Assembly: GCF_005845365.1 (NCBI RefSeq)
Contig: NZ_CP040509.1
Span: forward strand, 496,001 to 560,000
Direction of reading: 5' to 3'
DNA: 64,000 bases
DNA from: Rhodoluna limnophila
GTDB taxonomy: Bacteria; Actinomycetota; Actinomycetes; Actinomycetales; Microbacteriaceae
Below, one piece after another: positions 1-8,195 of this stretch. The notes under the pieces are model-generated. The model worked only from the letters and a program-made list of their open reading frames with translations, was not told where the DNA came from and did not search any database. The translations under genes and the position numbers were made by a program. Within the stretch, counting starts at the first letter, position 1, and each line of letters starts with the position of its first letter.

Positions 1-8
1 TGTTGCTT

Positions 9-158
9 ATGGCTGAGATTTGGCCCTTGATTGCCTGGCTGCTGCCGCTAGCCTGGGCCTTTGCCCTATGGGGCGTTGGGCTTTACTGGTGGGCTGGTTT
101 TGTTTACCTGCGTCAGGTCAGATCAATCGTGAAAAATGACCCGATTGAAGTCAAGTAG
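9..158 (+). CDS. small membrane protein, possibly 5'-partial
   Basis: An open frame runs from the window edge to a TAG at 156-158. The first ATG is at 9 and would give 49 residues, but the real start may lie before the window. The peptide is dominated by one long hydrophobic, tryptophan-rich stretch (about residues 4-34) followed by a short basic and charged tail ending PIEVK. That fits a single-pass or hairpin membrane protein with a cytoplasmic tail. It lies 27 bases before the FHA gene and could be co-transcribed with it. I do not recognise the family. In mycobacteria the gene before garA is gcvH, which this is not. Confidence 0.45.
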   Translation: MAEIWPLIAWLLPLAWAFALWGVGLYWWAGFVYLRQVRSIVKNDPIEVK

Positions 159-185
159 GCTAATCACCGAAGGAGTATGGGGATC

Positions 186-638
186 ATGAATTTTGCAGAG
201 TTGGGCTTTGGGGGCTCTTCAGATGAAGTTGGGTCAACCCTGCGTTTTAACGAAGACCTTTTGGCTCAGATGGGGCCCTCTTTATCAAACGACGAAGAAG
301 CTGCCATCGGTGCATTGCCTTCTGGATCAGCGCTTCTTATCGTCAAGCGCGGCCCGAACGAGGGTTCTCGCTTTTTGCTAGATCAGAACGTCACGACCAT
401 TGGTCGCCACCCAAATGCTGACATTTTCCTTGACGACGTCACTGTTTCGCGACGCCATGCTGAATTCCACCGCGATGGGGCAGTGTTTGAGGTTAAGGAC
501 CTCGGCTCATTGAATGGAACTTACTTCGATGGTCAGCGCATTGATGCGGCCAGACTAGTCGACGGGTGCGAAGTTCAAATCGGCAAGTTCCGGTTGACCT
601 TCTACGCTTCACGAGCAGATCTTGGTCAGGTGAACTAG
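186..638 (+). CDS. garA: FHA-domain regulator of the GarA/OdhI type
   Basis: This is a 150-residue protein whose C-terminal two thirds is an FHA phosphothreonine-binding domain. Visible motifs are GRHP, the SRRH segment and SLNGTY, with the DIFLDDVTVSRRHAEF stretch typical of GarA/OdhI. In that family the unphosphorylated protein binds and inhibits 2-oxoglutarate dehydrogenase, and phosphorylation of an N-terminal ETTS motif relieves the inhibition. Here the equivalent region reads DEVGSTLRF, with a single Thr (residue 18), so the classic motif is not intact. I chose ATG 186 because AGGAG (171-175) lies 10 bases before it, whereas ATG 177 would leave only one base. It is followed directly by FtsR, as in mycobacteria and corynebacteria. 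The family call is firm; retention of the phospho-switch is uncertain. Confidence 0.85.
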   Translation: MNFAELGFGGSSDEVGSTLRFNEDLLAQMGPSLSNDEEAAIGALPSGSALLIVKRGPNEGSRFLLDQNVTTIGRHPNADIFLDDVTVSRRHAEFHRDGAVFEVKDLGSLNGTYFDGQRIDAARLVDGCEVQIGKFRLTFYASRADLGQVN

Positions 639-1336
639 TGGCTGAGGTAGCTCCGGCAAGCATTTTTTCTGCGCGGCAGGTAAAACTTTTCAACATTGGT
701 CAGGTGCTGGCTGTTCTCAATCCAGACTTTCCTGATCTGACCCCTTCAAAACTCAGATTCCTAGAGGAACAGGGTTTGATTTCGCCTCAACGAACTAATT
801 CGGGCTACCGCAAGTTCACCGAACTAGACATTGAGCGGATTCAGATTGTTCTCGAACTGCAGCGTGATCAGTACCTGCCTCTGAGGGTAATTCGCACCTA
901 TCTAGCTGACTTGGATGCAGGTAAGCAGCCAACCCTGCCTGGTAGCGGTGCCGCACCGCAATTGGCATCTTCGCGCAATCGAAAATTTACTCGTATCGAG
1001 GTCATCACCGAAACCGGAATTACCGACGGTTTGATCGCTGAGGCGCAGGATGTTTCGCTGATTGGTCAAGAGCCCTTTGAAGCCACCGACCTAGAGATTG
1101 CCAAGTCAATCGTGCACCTGCAACGATTTGGAATTTCACCAAGGCACCTGCGCGGACTCAAAGCCTCTGCTGACCGAGAAATCGGAATCATTGAGGGCGT
1201 TGTGGCGCCGGTCCTTAGTAAAAAAGACACCGGTAGCCGGTCTCGCGCGGCTCACTATGCGGCAGAAATCGAGAGTCAATTTTCGGCTATCCGCTCCGAG
1301 CTAATCCGCGCCGTCGTAGACAAGATTGACGGCTAA
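638..1336 (+). CDS. ftsR: MerR-family regulator FtsR
   Basis: This is a 232-residue MerR-type transcription factor. The N-terminal winged helix-turn-helix is seen around residues 12-75 (FNIGQVLAVL, LRFLEEQGLI, SGYRKF, then the LQRDQYLPLRVIR helix). The C-terminal half has no obvious ligand-binding cysteines. Orthologues directly after the FHA gene are Rv1828 of M. tuberculosis and FtsR of C. glutamicum, the latter an activator of ftsZ. The GTG start overlaps the last base of the FHA stop codon (TAGTG), which implies translational coupling. No terminator is evident in the 110 bases that follow. Confidence 0.85.
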   Translation: MAEVAPASIFSARQVKLFNIGQVLAVLNPDFPDLTPSKLRFLEEQGLISPQRTNSGYRKFTELDIERIQIVLELQRDQYLPLRVIRTYLADLDAGKQPTLPGSGAAPQLASSRNRKFTRIEVITETGITDGLIAEAQDVSLIGQEPFEATDLEIAKSIVHLQRFGISPRHLRGLKASADREIGIIEGVVAPVLSKKDTGSRSRAAHYAAEIESQFSAIRSELIRAVVDKIDG

Positions 1337-1446
1337 AAAACCGCCTCTAGACCGCGACACGCCGAGGGTTTAAATTAACAGAGCATAGGGCCTATCAAGG
1401 GCAACAATTAAACCTGTACTTGAACGTTAACTAGAGAGGAGCAGAA

Positions 1447-1995
1447 ATGTCTGAGCACGAATCTGAAACCCAGATCGACTACTCACAAAACATGCTCTTC
1501 ACCGACGGTTTGCCTTCAAGTGACCCAAAAGTTGGCTACCGCGGCACCTCTGCTGCTGCAGCTTGCGGAATTAGCTACCGCCAGCTTGATTACTGGGACC
1601 GCACAGGATTGGTTCAACCAAGTGTTCGCGGTGCGGCAGGTTCTGGTTCACAGCGTCTATACGCCTTCCGCGACATTTTGGTTTTGAAGCTGGTCAAGCG
1701 CCTGCTTGACACTGGAGTTTCGTTGCAGCAGATTCGCGTTGCTGTAGATCAGCTGCACGCTGCTGGTATCCGTGACCTGGCTGAAATCACATTGATGTCT
1801 GACGGTTCGAGGGTTTACCTTTGCACCACCCAAGACGAAGTGATGGACCTATTGGGCCGAGGCCAAGGTGTATTTGGTATTGCCGTTGGTCGAGTGCTCC
1901 GCGAGGTTGAAGCCAGCCTCAGCAGCATAAAAGAAAATCACATCGATGACCTGGATGAACTTTCAGCTCGTCGTCAAAGCAAAAAAGCTGTCTAG
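1447..1995 (+). CDS. MerR-family regulator (Rv1830-like)
   Basis: This is a 182-residue MerR-type regulator with a DNA-binding domain at about residues 25-100 (YRGTSAAAACGISYRQLDYW, then SQRLYAFRDILVLKLVKRLLD). The acidic N-terminal extension and the C-terminal part resemble Rv1830, the second MerR gene of the conserved actinobacterial FHA-MerR-DUF151-MerR block. The DUF151 gene that normally separates the two MerR genes is absent here. AGAGGAG (1434-1440) gives a strong ribosome binding site for ATG 1447. The stop codon overlaps the stop of the convergent ParA-type gene through a shared CTAG. Its regulon cannot be read from the sequence. Confidence 0.82.
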   Translation: MSEHESETQIDYSQNMLFTDGLPSSDPKVGYRGTSAAAACGISYRQLDYWDRTGLVQPSVRGAAGSGSQRLYAFRDILVLKLVKRLLDTGVSLQQIRVAVDQLHAAGIRDLAEITLMSDGSRVYLCTTQDEVMDLLGRGQGVFGIAVGRVLREVEASLSSIKENHIDDLDELSARRQSKKAV

Positions 1996-2927
1996 CTTTC
2001 CTCTCGGCGACTAACCGATTCGGCGGTGTCGCTCAAAAGCGCCTCAACATCCTCGGTTAGCTCAGCCTGATGCTTCTGTCCGCGCATGATTTTACGAAAT
2101 TTGGTAAATTTAGATGCTTTTGCCCGAGTTCGTTTGATGTCCCGCTCCGCAAATGAGCTCTCGATGAAATCTAGGATGGACTCAAATTCGATAGCTATGT
2201 TCCTTGCGCCCTCACCCGGCCAAGTGTGAATTGGCCTTGCGGCGCCCTGGGCCTGCTGGATGGTCGATTTCTCTTCCAGTTGGACTTCTAGAACCGCGTT
2301 CCCAAGCATGTTTTTGAGCTCCTGGATGCGGAAGTCATGCTCACGCGAGAGTGGTCGCAGTCGATTGATTAGCACCCCGACCGAGTGGAGCCTCGGGGAA
2401 ATATCTCTGCGAAGTTCCTCGATGGCTCGCAGCGCGCGCTCGGCTGCCACCACTGAAAAAATTGAAGGCTCCGAAACCACCAGCACGCGGTCGCTAGCAA
2501 CCCAGGCAGTTCGGGTGAGGCCATTCATCGATGGAGGGGTATCGATCAGTACCAAATCGTAGTCATTCTCTACCCTGGAAAGCGCTTCCTCGAGCTTCCA
2601 GACTTCTCGAACAGTTGGGCTAGGAACGTCAAAAACCAAGGCTCGGGGGCTGCCAATCATTACATCTATGTGACCAGACTGAACTTTGCCCCAACTACTC
2701 GGTACGATTGACTCAAGCACGACGTTGTGCCGGGGATTCTTCAGTACATCAGCAACGGTGGCTTTTGAAGCTCCAATGGCGCCTAACCCAGTCGATGCAT
2801 CGCACTGCGGGTCAAGGTCTACTACTAAAGTCCTTAGCCCTCGAGCAAAAGCAGCTGAAGCCAGACCAAGAGTAATGGTGGTCTTGCCGACGCCTCCCTT
2901 TAGGGAGCTGACGCTAAGTACATGCAC
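1992..2927 (-). CDS. ParA/MinD-type ATPase
   Basis: This is a 311-residue deviant Walker ATPase. KGGVGKTT at residues 10-17 is the P-loop with its signature lysine, VVDLDPQCDAS is the Walker A' region, and VLIDTPPS is Walker B. Such proteins dimerise on ATP and position DNA or protein cargo. This one is chromosomal but has no ParB partner nearby, and the true chromosome-partition pair normally lies near the origin. The C-terminus (about residue 255 onward) is a charged extension with many Lys and Arg. The GTG start lacks a ribosome binding site, but TAGCCT sits six bases upstream, which suggests a leaderless message. It is divergent from pyc. The cargo is unknown. Confidence 0.75.
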   Translation of the reverse strand: MHVLSVSSLKGGVGKTTITLGLASAAFARGLRTLVVDLDPQCDASTGLGAIGASKATVADVLKNPRHNVVLESIVPSSWGKVQSGHIDVMIGSPRALVFDVPSPTVREVWKLEEALSRVENDYDLVLIDTPPSMNGLTRTAWVASDRVLVVSEPSIFSVVAAERALRAIEELRRDISPRLHSVGVLINRLRPLSREHDFRIQELKNMLGNAVLEVQLEEKSTIQQAQGAARPIHTWPGEGARNIAIEFESILDFIESSFAERDIKRTRAKASKFTKFRKIMRGQKHQAELTEDVEALLSDTAESVSRREES

Positions 2928-2939
2928 AGAAATAGGCTA
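2928..2939 (-). promoter_or_regulatory. candidate leaderless promoter of the ParA-type gene
   Basis: On the minus strand TAGCCT (2939-2934) is followed by six bases and then the GTG start. This is the same TANNNT-N6-start arrangement seen before several other genes here. No clear -35 element was found. Confidence 0.4.
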
Positions 2940-2996
2940 CCTTTTTATTTAGAGCGCCATGCACCCATGTTCGCCAATACGACGCTTGAGGAACTA

Positions 2997-5900
2997 ATGT
3001 TCAAGAAGATTCTGGTCGCCAACCGAGGCGAAATTGCCGTTCGCGCTTTTCGCGCCGCTTATGAGCTAGGCGCTAAGACTGTTGCCGTATTTCCTTATGA
3101 GGACCGCAACTCAACTCACCGTCTAAAAGCAGACGAGGCTTACCAGATTGGTTCAGTCGGTCACCCGGTCCGGGCTTACCTAGACGTTGCTGAAATCATC
3201 CGGGTTGCAGTCGAGTCAGGCGCTGACGCAATTTACCCTGGTTACGGCTTCTTGTCTGAGAACCCTGAATTAGCCGAGGCTGCAAAAGCCCACGGAATCA
3301 CCTTTATTGGTCCGTCTTCTGATGTTCTTGAAATGGCCGGCAACAAGGTAATTGCTAAAGAGGCGGCAATTCGCGCTGGCGTCCCGGTTCTAAAGTCTTC
3401 ACCCTCTTCAGCAAACGTTGATGAGTTGCTTGGCTTGGCCGGGGACATTGGTTTTCCGATCTTCGTTAAGGCCGTTGCCGGCGGTGGCGGTCGAGGCATG
3501 CGCCGCGTTGCTGAAGAAAAGGACTTGCGTGCAGCTCTGGTAGAGGCGTCACGTGAGGCCGAGAGCGCATTCGGCGATGCTCGAGTGTTCCTAGAGCAGG
3601 CTGTTCTTCGCCCACGACACATCGAAGTTCAGATTCTTGCCGACACCCAGGGCAACGTTGTCCACCTATTTGAACGCGATTGCTCGATTCAGCGCCGTAA
3701 CCAGAAGGTTGTGGAGATTGCTCCAGCGCCGCTCATCGATGACGAACTGCGTAAAACCCTTTACCGCGATGCTGTGGCATTTGCGAGCCAAATCGGTTAC
3801 CAGAACGCCGGTACCGTCGAGTTCTTGATTGACACAGTAGGTGCCAATGCAGGCAAGCACGTGTTTATCGAGATGAACCCACGTATTCAGGTTGAGCACA
3901 CGGTCACCGAAGAGATCACCGATGTCGACCTAGTTCAGAGCCAGATGCGCATTGCATCAGGGGAGTCCCTAGGTGACTTGGGGCTGACCCAAGACAAAAT
4001 CCAGATGCATGGATTTGCTGTTCAGTGCCGAATCACTACCGAAGACCCATCACAGAACTTCCGTCCAGACACCGGAAAGATCACTACATACCGCTCGCCG
4101 GGTGGTGCGGGTATTCGCTTGGACGGCGGAACGGTTTCAACCGGCGCCGAGGTAAGCCCATACTTCGACTCGATGCTGGTGAAGCTAATTGCAACTGGTC
4201 GCGACTTCAAGTCGGCTGTTACCCGCGCAAAGCGTGCGCTCGCCGAATTCCGTATTCGCGGCGTCTCGACCAACATTGCATTCATGCAGGCTGTGCTTGC
4301 CGACCCAATTTTTGAAACCGGTGATTTGAGTACCTCATTCATCGATGAGCACCCAGAGCTATTTACGGCCAAGGCATCTCAGGACCGCGGAACCAAGATT
4401 TTGTCTTGGCTAGCCGATGTAACGGTCAACCAGCCAAACGGTCCTCGAGCCGGTCACGTAAGCCCAGCCCTAAAGTTGCCAAAGGTAGACCTTTCGGTGC
4501 CGGCACCGGCTGGTTCACGTCAGCGGTTGCTAGAGCTTGGACCAGAGGGCTTTGCCAAGGCTCTGCGCGAGCAGACCACAGTAGCTATTACTGACACCAC
4601 CTTCCGTGATGCACACCAGTCGCTTTTGGCAACCCGTGTGCGCGGACGCGACTTAGTGCAGGTTGCACCTTATGTTGCGCGCCTAACTCCCCAGCTGCTC
4701 TCGGTTGAGGCCTGGGGTGGCGCAACCTATGACGTTGCCCTGAGATTCTTGGGCGAAGACCCATGGGAGCGTCTAGCTGCCCTGCGAGCAGCGATGCCTA
4801 ACCTTTGCATCCAGATGTTGCTTCGCGGCCGCAACACCGTGGGCTACACCCCTTACCCAACCGAGGTTACCGAGGCGTTTGTGGCCGAAGCAGCCGCAAC
4901 CGGCGTTGACATCTTCAGAATCTTTGACGCCTTGAACGACGTTGACCAGATGAAGCCAGCGATTGATGCAGTGCTCAAAACCAAGACTGCTGTTGCTGAA
5001 GTTGTGCTGTGCTACACAGCCGACCTGCTGGACCCAGATGAGAAGCTCTACACACTTGACTACTACTTGAACCTGGCCGAGCAGATTGTCGCTGCAGGTG
5101 CCCACATCATTGCGATCAAGGATATGGCAGGCCTGTTGCGGCCAGCTGCCGCTGAGAAGCTCGTCAGCGCCCTTCGCGAACGTTTTGACCTTCCGGTTCA
5201 CCTACACACCCACGACACCGCTGGCGGTCAGCTAGCCACCCTTATGGCGGCTATCAACGCCGGTGCAGACGCGGTTGACGTTGCCTCAGCGCCAATGGCC
5301 GGCACGACCAGCCAGCCATCTGCTTCAGCGCTGGTTGCAGCGCTTGCTCACACCAGCAAGGACAGCGGAATTCCACTTGCTGCCGTTGCTGAACTAGAGC
5401 CTTACTGGGAAGCAGTGCGCAAGGTTTACGCCCCGTTCGAATCTGGTCTTCCTGGCCCGACCGGACGCGTTTATCACCACGAAATTCCGGGCGGACAGCT
5501 GTCGAACCTTCGCCAGCAGGCAATTGCACTTGGACTGGGGGACCAGTTCGAGAAGGTTGAGAACATGTACGCGGCCGCAAATGAGATTTTGGGTCGCCCA
5601 ACCAAGGTGACTCCATCTTCAAAGGTGGTTGGCGACTTGGCACTCCACCTGGTTGCCGTAAATGCAGATCCAGCTGATTTTGCTGAAAACCCTCAGAACT
5701 ACGATGTTCCTGACTCGGTTGTCGGTTTCATGGCCGGAGAACTCGGTGACCTGCCGGGTGGTTGGCCGGAGCCTTTCCGCACCAAGGTCTTGCAGGGTAA
5801 GAACATCAAGTTCGGGGTTACTCCCGTCAACGAGACTGATTTGGCTGCGCTTCAGGGTGCCGATTCTGCGCTTCGCCGTTCTACCCTGAACAGACTATTG

Positions 5901-6404
5901 TTCCCAGCTCCGACCGCAGAGTTCTTGAAGTCACAGGAAACCTTCGGCAACCTCGACCAGATTGACACTGTCGACTACCTGTACGGTCTTGAAGCCGGTG
6001 CAGAACACGTTGTTCAGATCAGTCGCGGTGTTCAAATTTATGTTGGCCTAGAGGCAATCGGTACCCCTGACGCAAAGGGTTTCCGCACTGTCATGGCTAC
6101 TTTGAACGGCCAGCTGCGCCCAATCAACATCCGCGATCGAAAGGTCGCGGTTGACACTGTTCAAGCTGAGAAGGCTGACGCAGGAAACTTGGGTCACGTC
6201 GCGGCTCCATTTGCGGGTGTGGTTACTTTGGCAACCGTTGAGGGAACCCACGTTGAAGTTGGTCAGCCTGTGGCAACCATCGAGGCGATGAAGATGGAAG
6301 CGACCATTACCGCGAGCGTTGCCGGTGTAGTCAAGCGTTTGGCTGTATCGAAGACCCAATCGGTTGATGCAGGCGACTTGATTCTGGTTGTTGAGCCAGA
6401 GTAA
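2997..6404 (+). CDS. pyc: pyruvate carboxylase
   Basis: This 1135-residue multidomain biotin enzyme carboxylates pyruvate to oxaloacetate, the anaplerotic step feeding the TCA cycle. Domain order is standard: biotin carboxylase from residue 1 (KILVANRGEIA, with the ATP-grasp glycine-rich GGGGRGMRR segment), carboxyltransferase from about 530 (TDTTFRDAHQSLLATR), then the conserved PYC domain and the biotinyl domain. In the last, EAMKME carries the biotin-accepting Lys at about residue 1099. The length is normal for the family. ATG 2997 is chosen because GAGGA (2988-2992) precedes it; the open frame extends upstream without support. It is divergent from the ParA-type gene over about 70 bases. 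Confidence 0.97.
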   Translation: MFKKILVANRGEIAVRAFRAAYELGAKTVAVFPYEDRNSTHRLKADEAYQIGSVGHPVRAYLDVAEIIRVAVESGADAIYPGYGFLSENPELAEAAKAHGITFIGPSSDVLEMAGNKVIAKEAAIRAGVPVLKSSPSSANVDELLGLAGDIGFPIFVKAVAGGGGRGMRRVAEEKDLRAALVEASREAESAFGDARVFLEQAVLRPRHIEVQILADTQGNVVHLFERDCSIQRRNQKVVEIAPAPLIDDELRKTLYRDAVAFASQIGYQNAGTVEFLIDTVGANAGKHVFIEMNPRIQVEHTVTEEITDVDLVQSQMRIASGESLGDLGLTQDKIQMHGFAVQCRITTEDPSQNFRPDTGKITTYRSPGGAGIRLDGGTVSTGAEVSPYFDSMLVKLIATGRDFKSAVTRAKRALAEFRIRGVSTNIAFMQAVLADPIFETGDLSTSFIDEHPELFTAKASQDRGTKILSWLADVTVNQPNGPRAGHVSPALKLPKVDLSVPAPAGSRQRLLELGPEGFAKALREQTTVAITDTTFRDAHQSLLATRVRGRDLVQVAPYVARLTPQLLSVEAWGGATYDVALRFLGEDPWERLAALRAAMPNLCIQMLLRGRNTVGYTPYPTEVTEAFVAEAAATGVDIFRIFDALNDVDQMKPAIDAVLKTKTAVAEVVLCYTADLLDPDEKLYTLDYYLNLAEQIVAAGAHIIAIKDMAGLLRPAAAEKLVSALRERFDLPVHLHTHDTAGGQLATLMAAINAGADAVDVASAPMAGTTSQPSASALVAALAHTSKDSGIPLAAVAELEPYWEAVRKVYAPFESGLPGPTGRVYHHEIPGGQLSNLRQQAIALGLGDQFEKVENMYAAANEILGRPTKVTPSSKVVGDLALHLVAVNADPADFAENPQNYDVPDSVVGFMAGELGDLPGGWPEPFRTKVLQGKNIKFGVTPVNETDLAALQGADSALRRSTLNRLLFPAPTAEFLKSQETFGNLDQIDTVDYLYGLEAGAEHVVQISRGVQIYVGLEAIGTPDAKGFRTVMATLNGQLRPINIRDRKVAVDTVQAEKADAGNLGHVAAPFAGVVTLATVEGTHVEVGQPVATIEAMKMEATITASVAGVVKRLAVSKTQSVDAGDLILVVEPE

Positions 6405-6438
6405 CCCTCACTCAATTTCGTTCTAGTCGTTAGACTGT

Positions 6439-6450
6439 CTAAGCGCTTAG
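6439..6450. repeat. 12-bp perfect palindrome before the MinD-like gene
   Basis: CTAAGCGCTTAG is fully self-complementary. It lies just after a possible -10 hexamer TAGACT (6431-6436), in the 81-base gap between pyc and the MinD-like ATPase gene. Its position over the expected transcription start suggests an operator. The regulator is unknown. Confidence 0.4.
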
Positions 6451-6485
6451 GTTCGTTTGCGCTGACCAAAACATAGGAGTTCACA

Positions 6486-7694
6486 GTGTCAATTTGGGAG
6501 AAAAAACCTGAAGACGGTCAGAGTGACTTTCTAGCACCTCGTCCGGCAGCTGAAGAGACGCCAGTGCGCTCTCACTCACTTGCTGAAGTAGCCGTTGACG
6601 CTGGATCCATTGATGTGTCACCGGGAACCTCATCGATTGAGATTGTTGCCGAAGAGCCGCGATTTACCCGCGAGGTTGAAGTTGCCGACCCTAACGCGAC
6701 CCGACGTTCAAACTACTCCCGCCGCGACAGCCTACGCGGAGAAGTTTTTGACCAGCCAGAACCTGCCGCAATGCTCACCGCGGATCGTCTGCTTGATGGC
6801 AGTGCACGTAACCGTCCAGCGCCAGAAGCCGGATTCCGTCGCTTCCTCTACTTCTTGAGCCTAAAAACCATCAATCTTGGCGACTCACTCGCTGTGCGTG
6901 AGCGAAAGGCAGTTGATGCTCGAATTGGTGCGCCACTAGAGGGCGGTGCCCGATTTGTTCCAGTGCTTACTCGCAAGGGCGGCGTTGGAAAGACCACCGT
7001 AAGTACGCTCCTCGGTATGGCGCTAGCTCTAGCCCGCGAAGACCGCATTATTGCCATCGATGCAAACCCTGACCGCGGAACCCTTGCGGAGCGCGTCAGT
7101 AAGTCGACCCGCTTTACTGTTCGTGACGTAGTGAACCGTGCGGCAGCGGTCGATGGCTTCACTGACTTCTCAACCATGGTCTCGCGAGATGTTACCCGCC
7201 TAGACGTTTTGGCGTCTGACTCAGACCCAATGCTTTCAGAAGCTTTCGACGAGGGTGACTACAACGTGGTTGCCGATATGGCCGCCCGCTACTACTCAAT
7301 CGTGCTAACTGACTGTGGTACCGGTATCGTTCACTCAGTCATGCGCCCGACTCTGCAGCGCGCTAATGGTTTGGTCATTGTCTCTGGTGGATCTGTTGAC
7401 GAGGCTCGTTTGGCGTCGGAGACCCTAACCTGGCTGGAAGCCAACGGTTACGGCGATTTGGTTCGTAATGCCATCGTTGCTCTGAACACGGCTACCCAGG
7501 CCACTCAGCTGGTAAAGCTTGACGAAATTGAACAGCACTTCAAAACCCGCGTGCGCGCAGTGGTTCGCATTCCTTACGACCCTGCGCTAGCCGCCGGTTC
7601 TGTAATCAAGTTTGCCGACCTAAAGAAGGGCACTCGCGAGGCAGCACGTGAGCTAGCTGCACTCCTGGTGGACTCACTAAACAACCCAAACTAA
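6486..7694 (+). CDS. MinD/ParA-like ATPase with long disordered N-terminus
   Basis: This is a 402-residue protein. The first ~150 residues are low-complexity and charged with no recognisable fold, followed by a P-loop ATPase with KGGVGKTT at 164-171. The Walker A' region reads IIAIDANPDRGTLAERV and the Walker B site reads VLTDCGTG instead of the usual DTPP, so it is an atypical member. Such two-part MinD-like proteins are common in Actinobacteria, some near type VII secretion loci, but no secretion genes are visible here. The GTG start has AGGAG five bases upstream. The deformylase gene follows after three bases, so the two are probably one transcript. The substrate or cargo cannot be inferred. 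Confidence 0.7.
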   Translation: MSIWEKKPEDGQSDFLAPRPAAEETPVRSHSLAEVAVDAGSIDVSPGTSSIEIVAEEPRFTREVEVADPNATRRSNYSRRDSLRGEVFDQPEPAAMLTADRLLDGSARNRPAPEAGFRRFLYFLSLKTINLGDSLAVRERKAVDARIGAPLEGGARFVPVLTRKGGVGKTTVSTLLGMALALAREDRIIAIDANPDRGTLAERVSKSTRFTVRDVVNRAAAVDGFTDFSTMVSRDVTRLDVLASDSDPMLSEAFDEGDYNVVADMAARYYSIVLTDCGTGIVHSVMRPTLQRANGLVIVSGGSVDEARLASETLTWLEANGYGDLVRNAIVALNTATQATQLVKLDEIEQHFKTRVRAVVRIPYDPALAAGSVIKFADLKKGTREAARELAALLVDSLNNPN

Positions 7695-7697
7695 TCG

Positions 7698-8195
7698 ATG
7701 GCAGTGCGTGAAATACGCCTATTTGGCGACCCCGTTTTAAAAACGGTATCTGATCCGATTGCGAGTTTTGATGCAAAAACTCGTGCACTAATTGAGGATT
7801 TGCTCGACACCACCAAATTGCCTGGCCGAGCGGGTGTGGCCGCGCCTCAAATCGGTGTGAATCTGCGGGCCTTTAGTTACAACATCCACGGAGATGTCGG
7901 CTACCTAATCAATCCGGTCCTGACCGAACTCAGCGGCGAGAAGGTTTTGCTGGACGAGGGGTGTCTATCGGTGCCTGGGCTTTGGCACAAAACTCCGCGA
8001 TGGCAGTTTGCTCGGGCTGAGGGTCTCGATCTTGATGGTAACCCGATAGAGGTTAGCGGTTCCGGGCTTATGGCTCAGGCGCTTCAGCACGAGTGCGATC
8101 ACCTCGACGGCTTGGTTTATCTTGACCGACTTGAGTCAGACGAACGCAAAAATGCGATGCGCAATCTGCGCGCCACCGACTGGTTTATGAAGTAA
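7698..8195 (+). CDS. def: peptide deformylase
   Basis: This 165-residue metalloenzyme removes the formyl group from the initiator methionine of new proteins. All three family motifs are present: GVAAPQIG (about 46-53), EGCLSVPG with metal ligand Cys89, and QHECDHLDG with ligands His131 and His135 and catalytic Glu132. It begins three bases after the MinD-like stop, with no independent ribosome binding site, so translation is probably coupled. Its TAA directly abuts the stop of the convergent acyl-CoA ligase gene with no base between. Confidence 0.95.
   Translation: MAVREIRLFGDPVLKTVSDPIASFDAKTRALIEDLLDTTKLPGRAGVAAPQIGVNLRAFSYNIHGDVGYLINPVLTELSGEKVLLDEGCLSVPGLWHKTPRWQFARAEGLDLDGNPIEVSGSGLMAQALQHECDHLDGLVYLDRLESDERKNAMRNLRATDWFMK

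Noticed and set aside
2922-2996. Upstream extension of pyruvate carboxylase
   Set aside because: It would overlap the divergent ParA-type start, and GAGGA clearly supports ATG 2997.
3242-5643. Long open frames antisense to pyc
   Set aside because: They have low-complexity translations, no motifs and no ribosome binding sites, and are shadows of the pyc reading frame. The same applies to antisense frames in ftsZ, murE, dnaE and nrdJ.
6486-6950. The MinD-like N-terminus as a separate upstream gene fused by error
   Set aside because: It has a proper ribosome binding site and no internal stop, and disordered N-termini are usual in this actinobacterial family.
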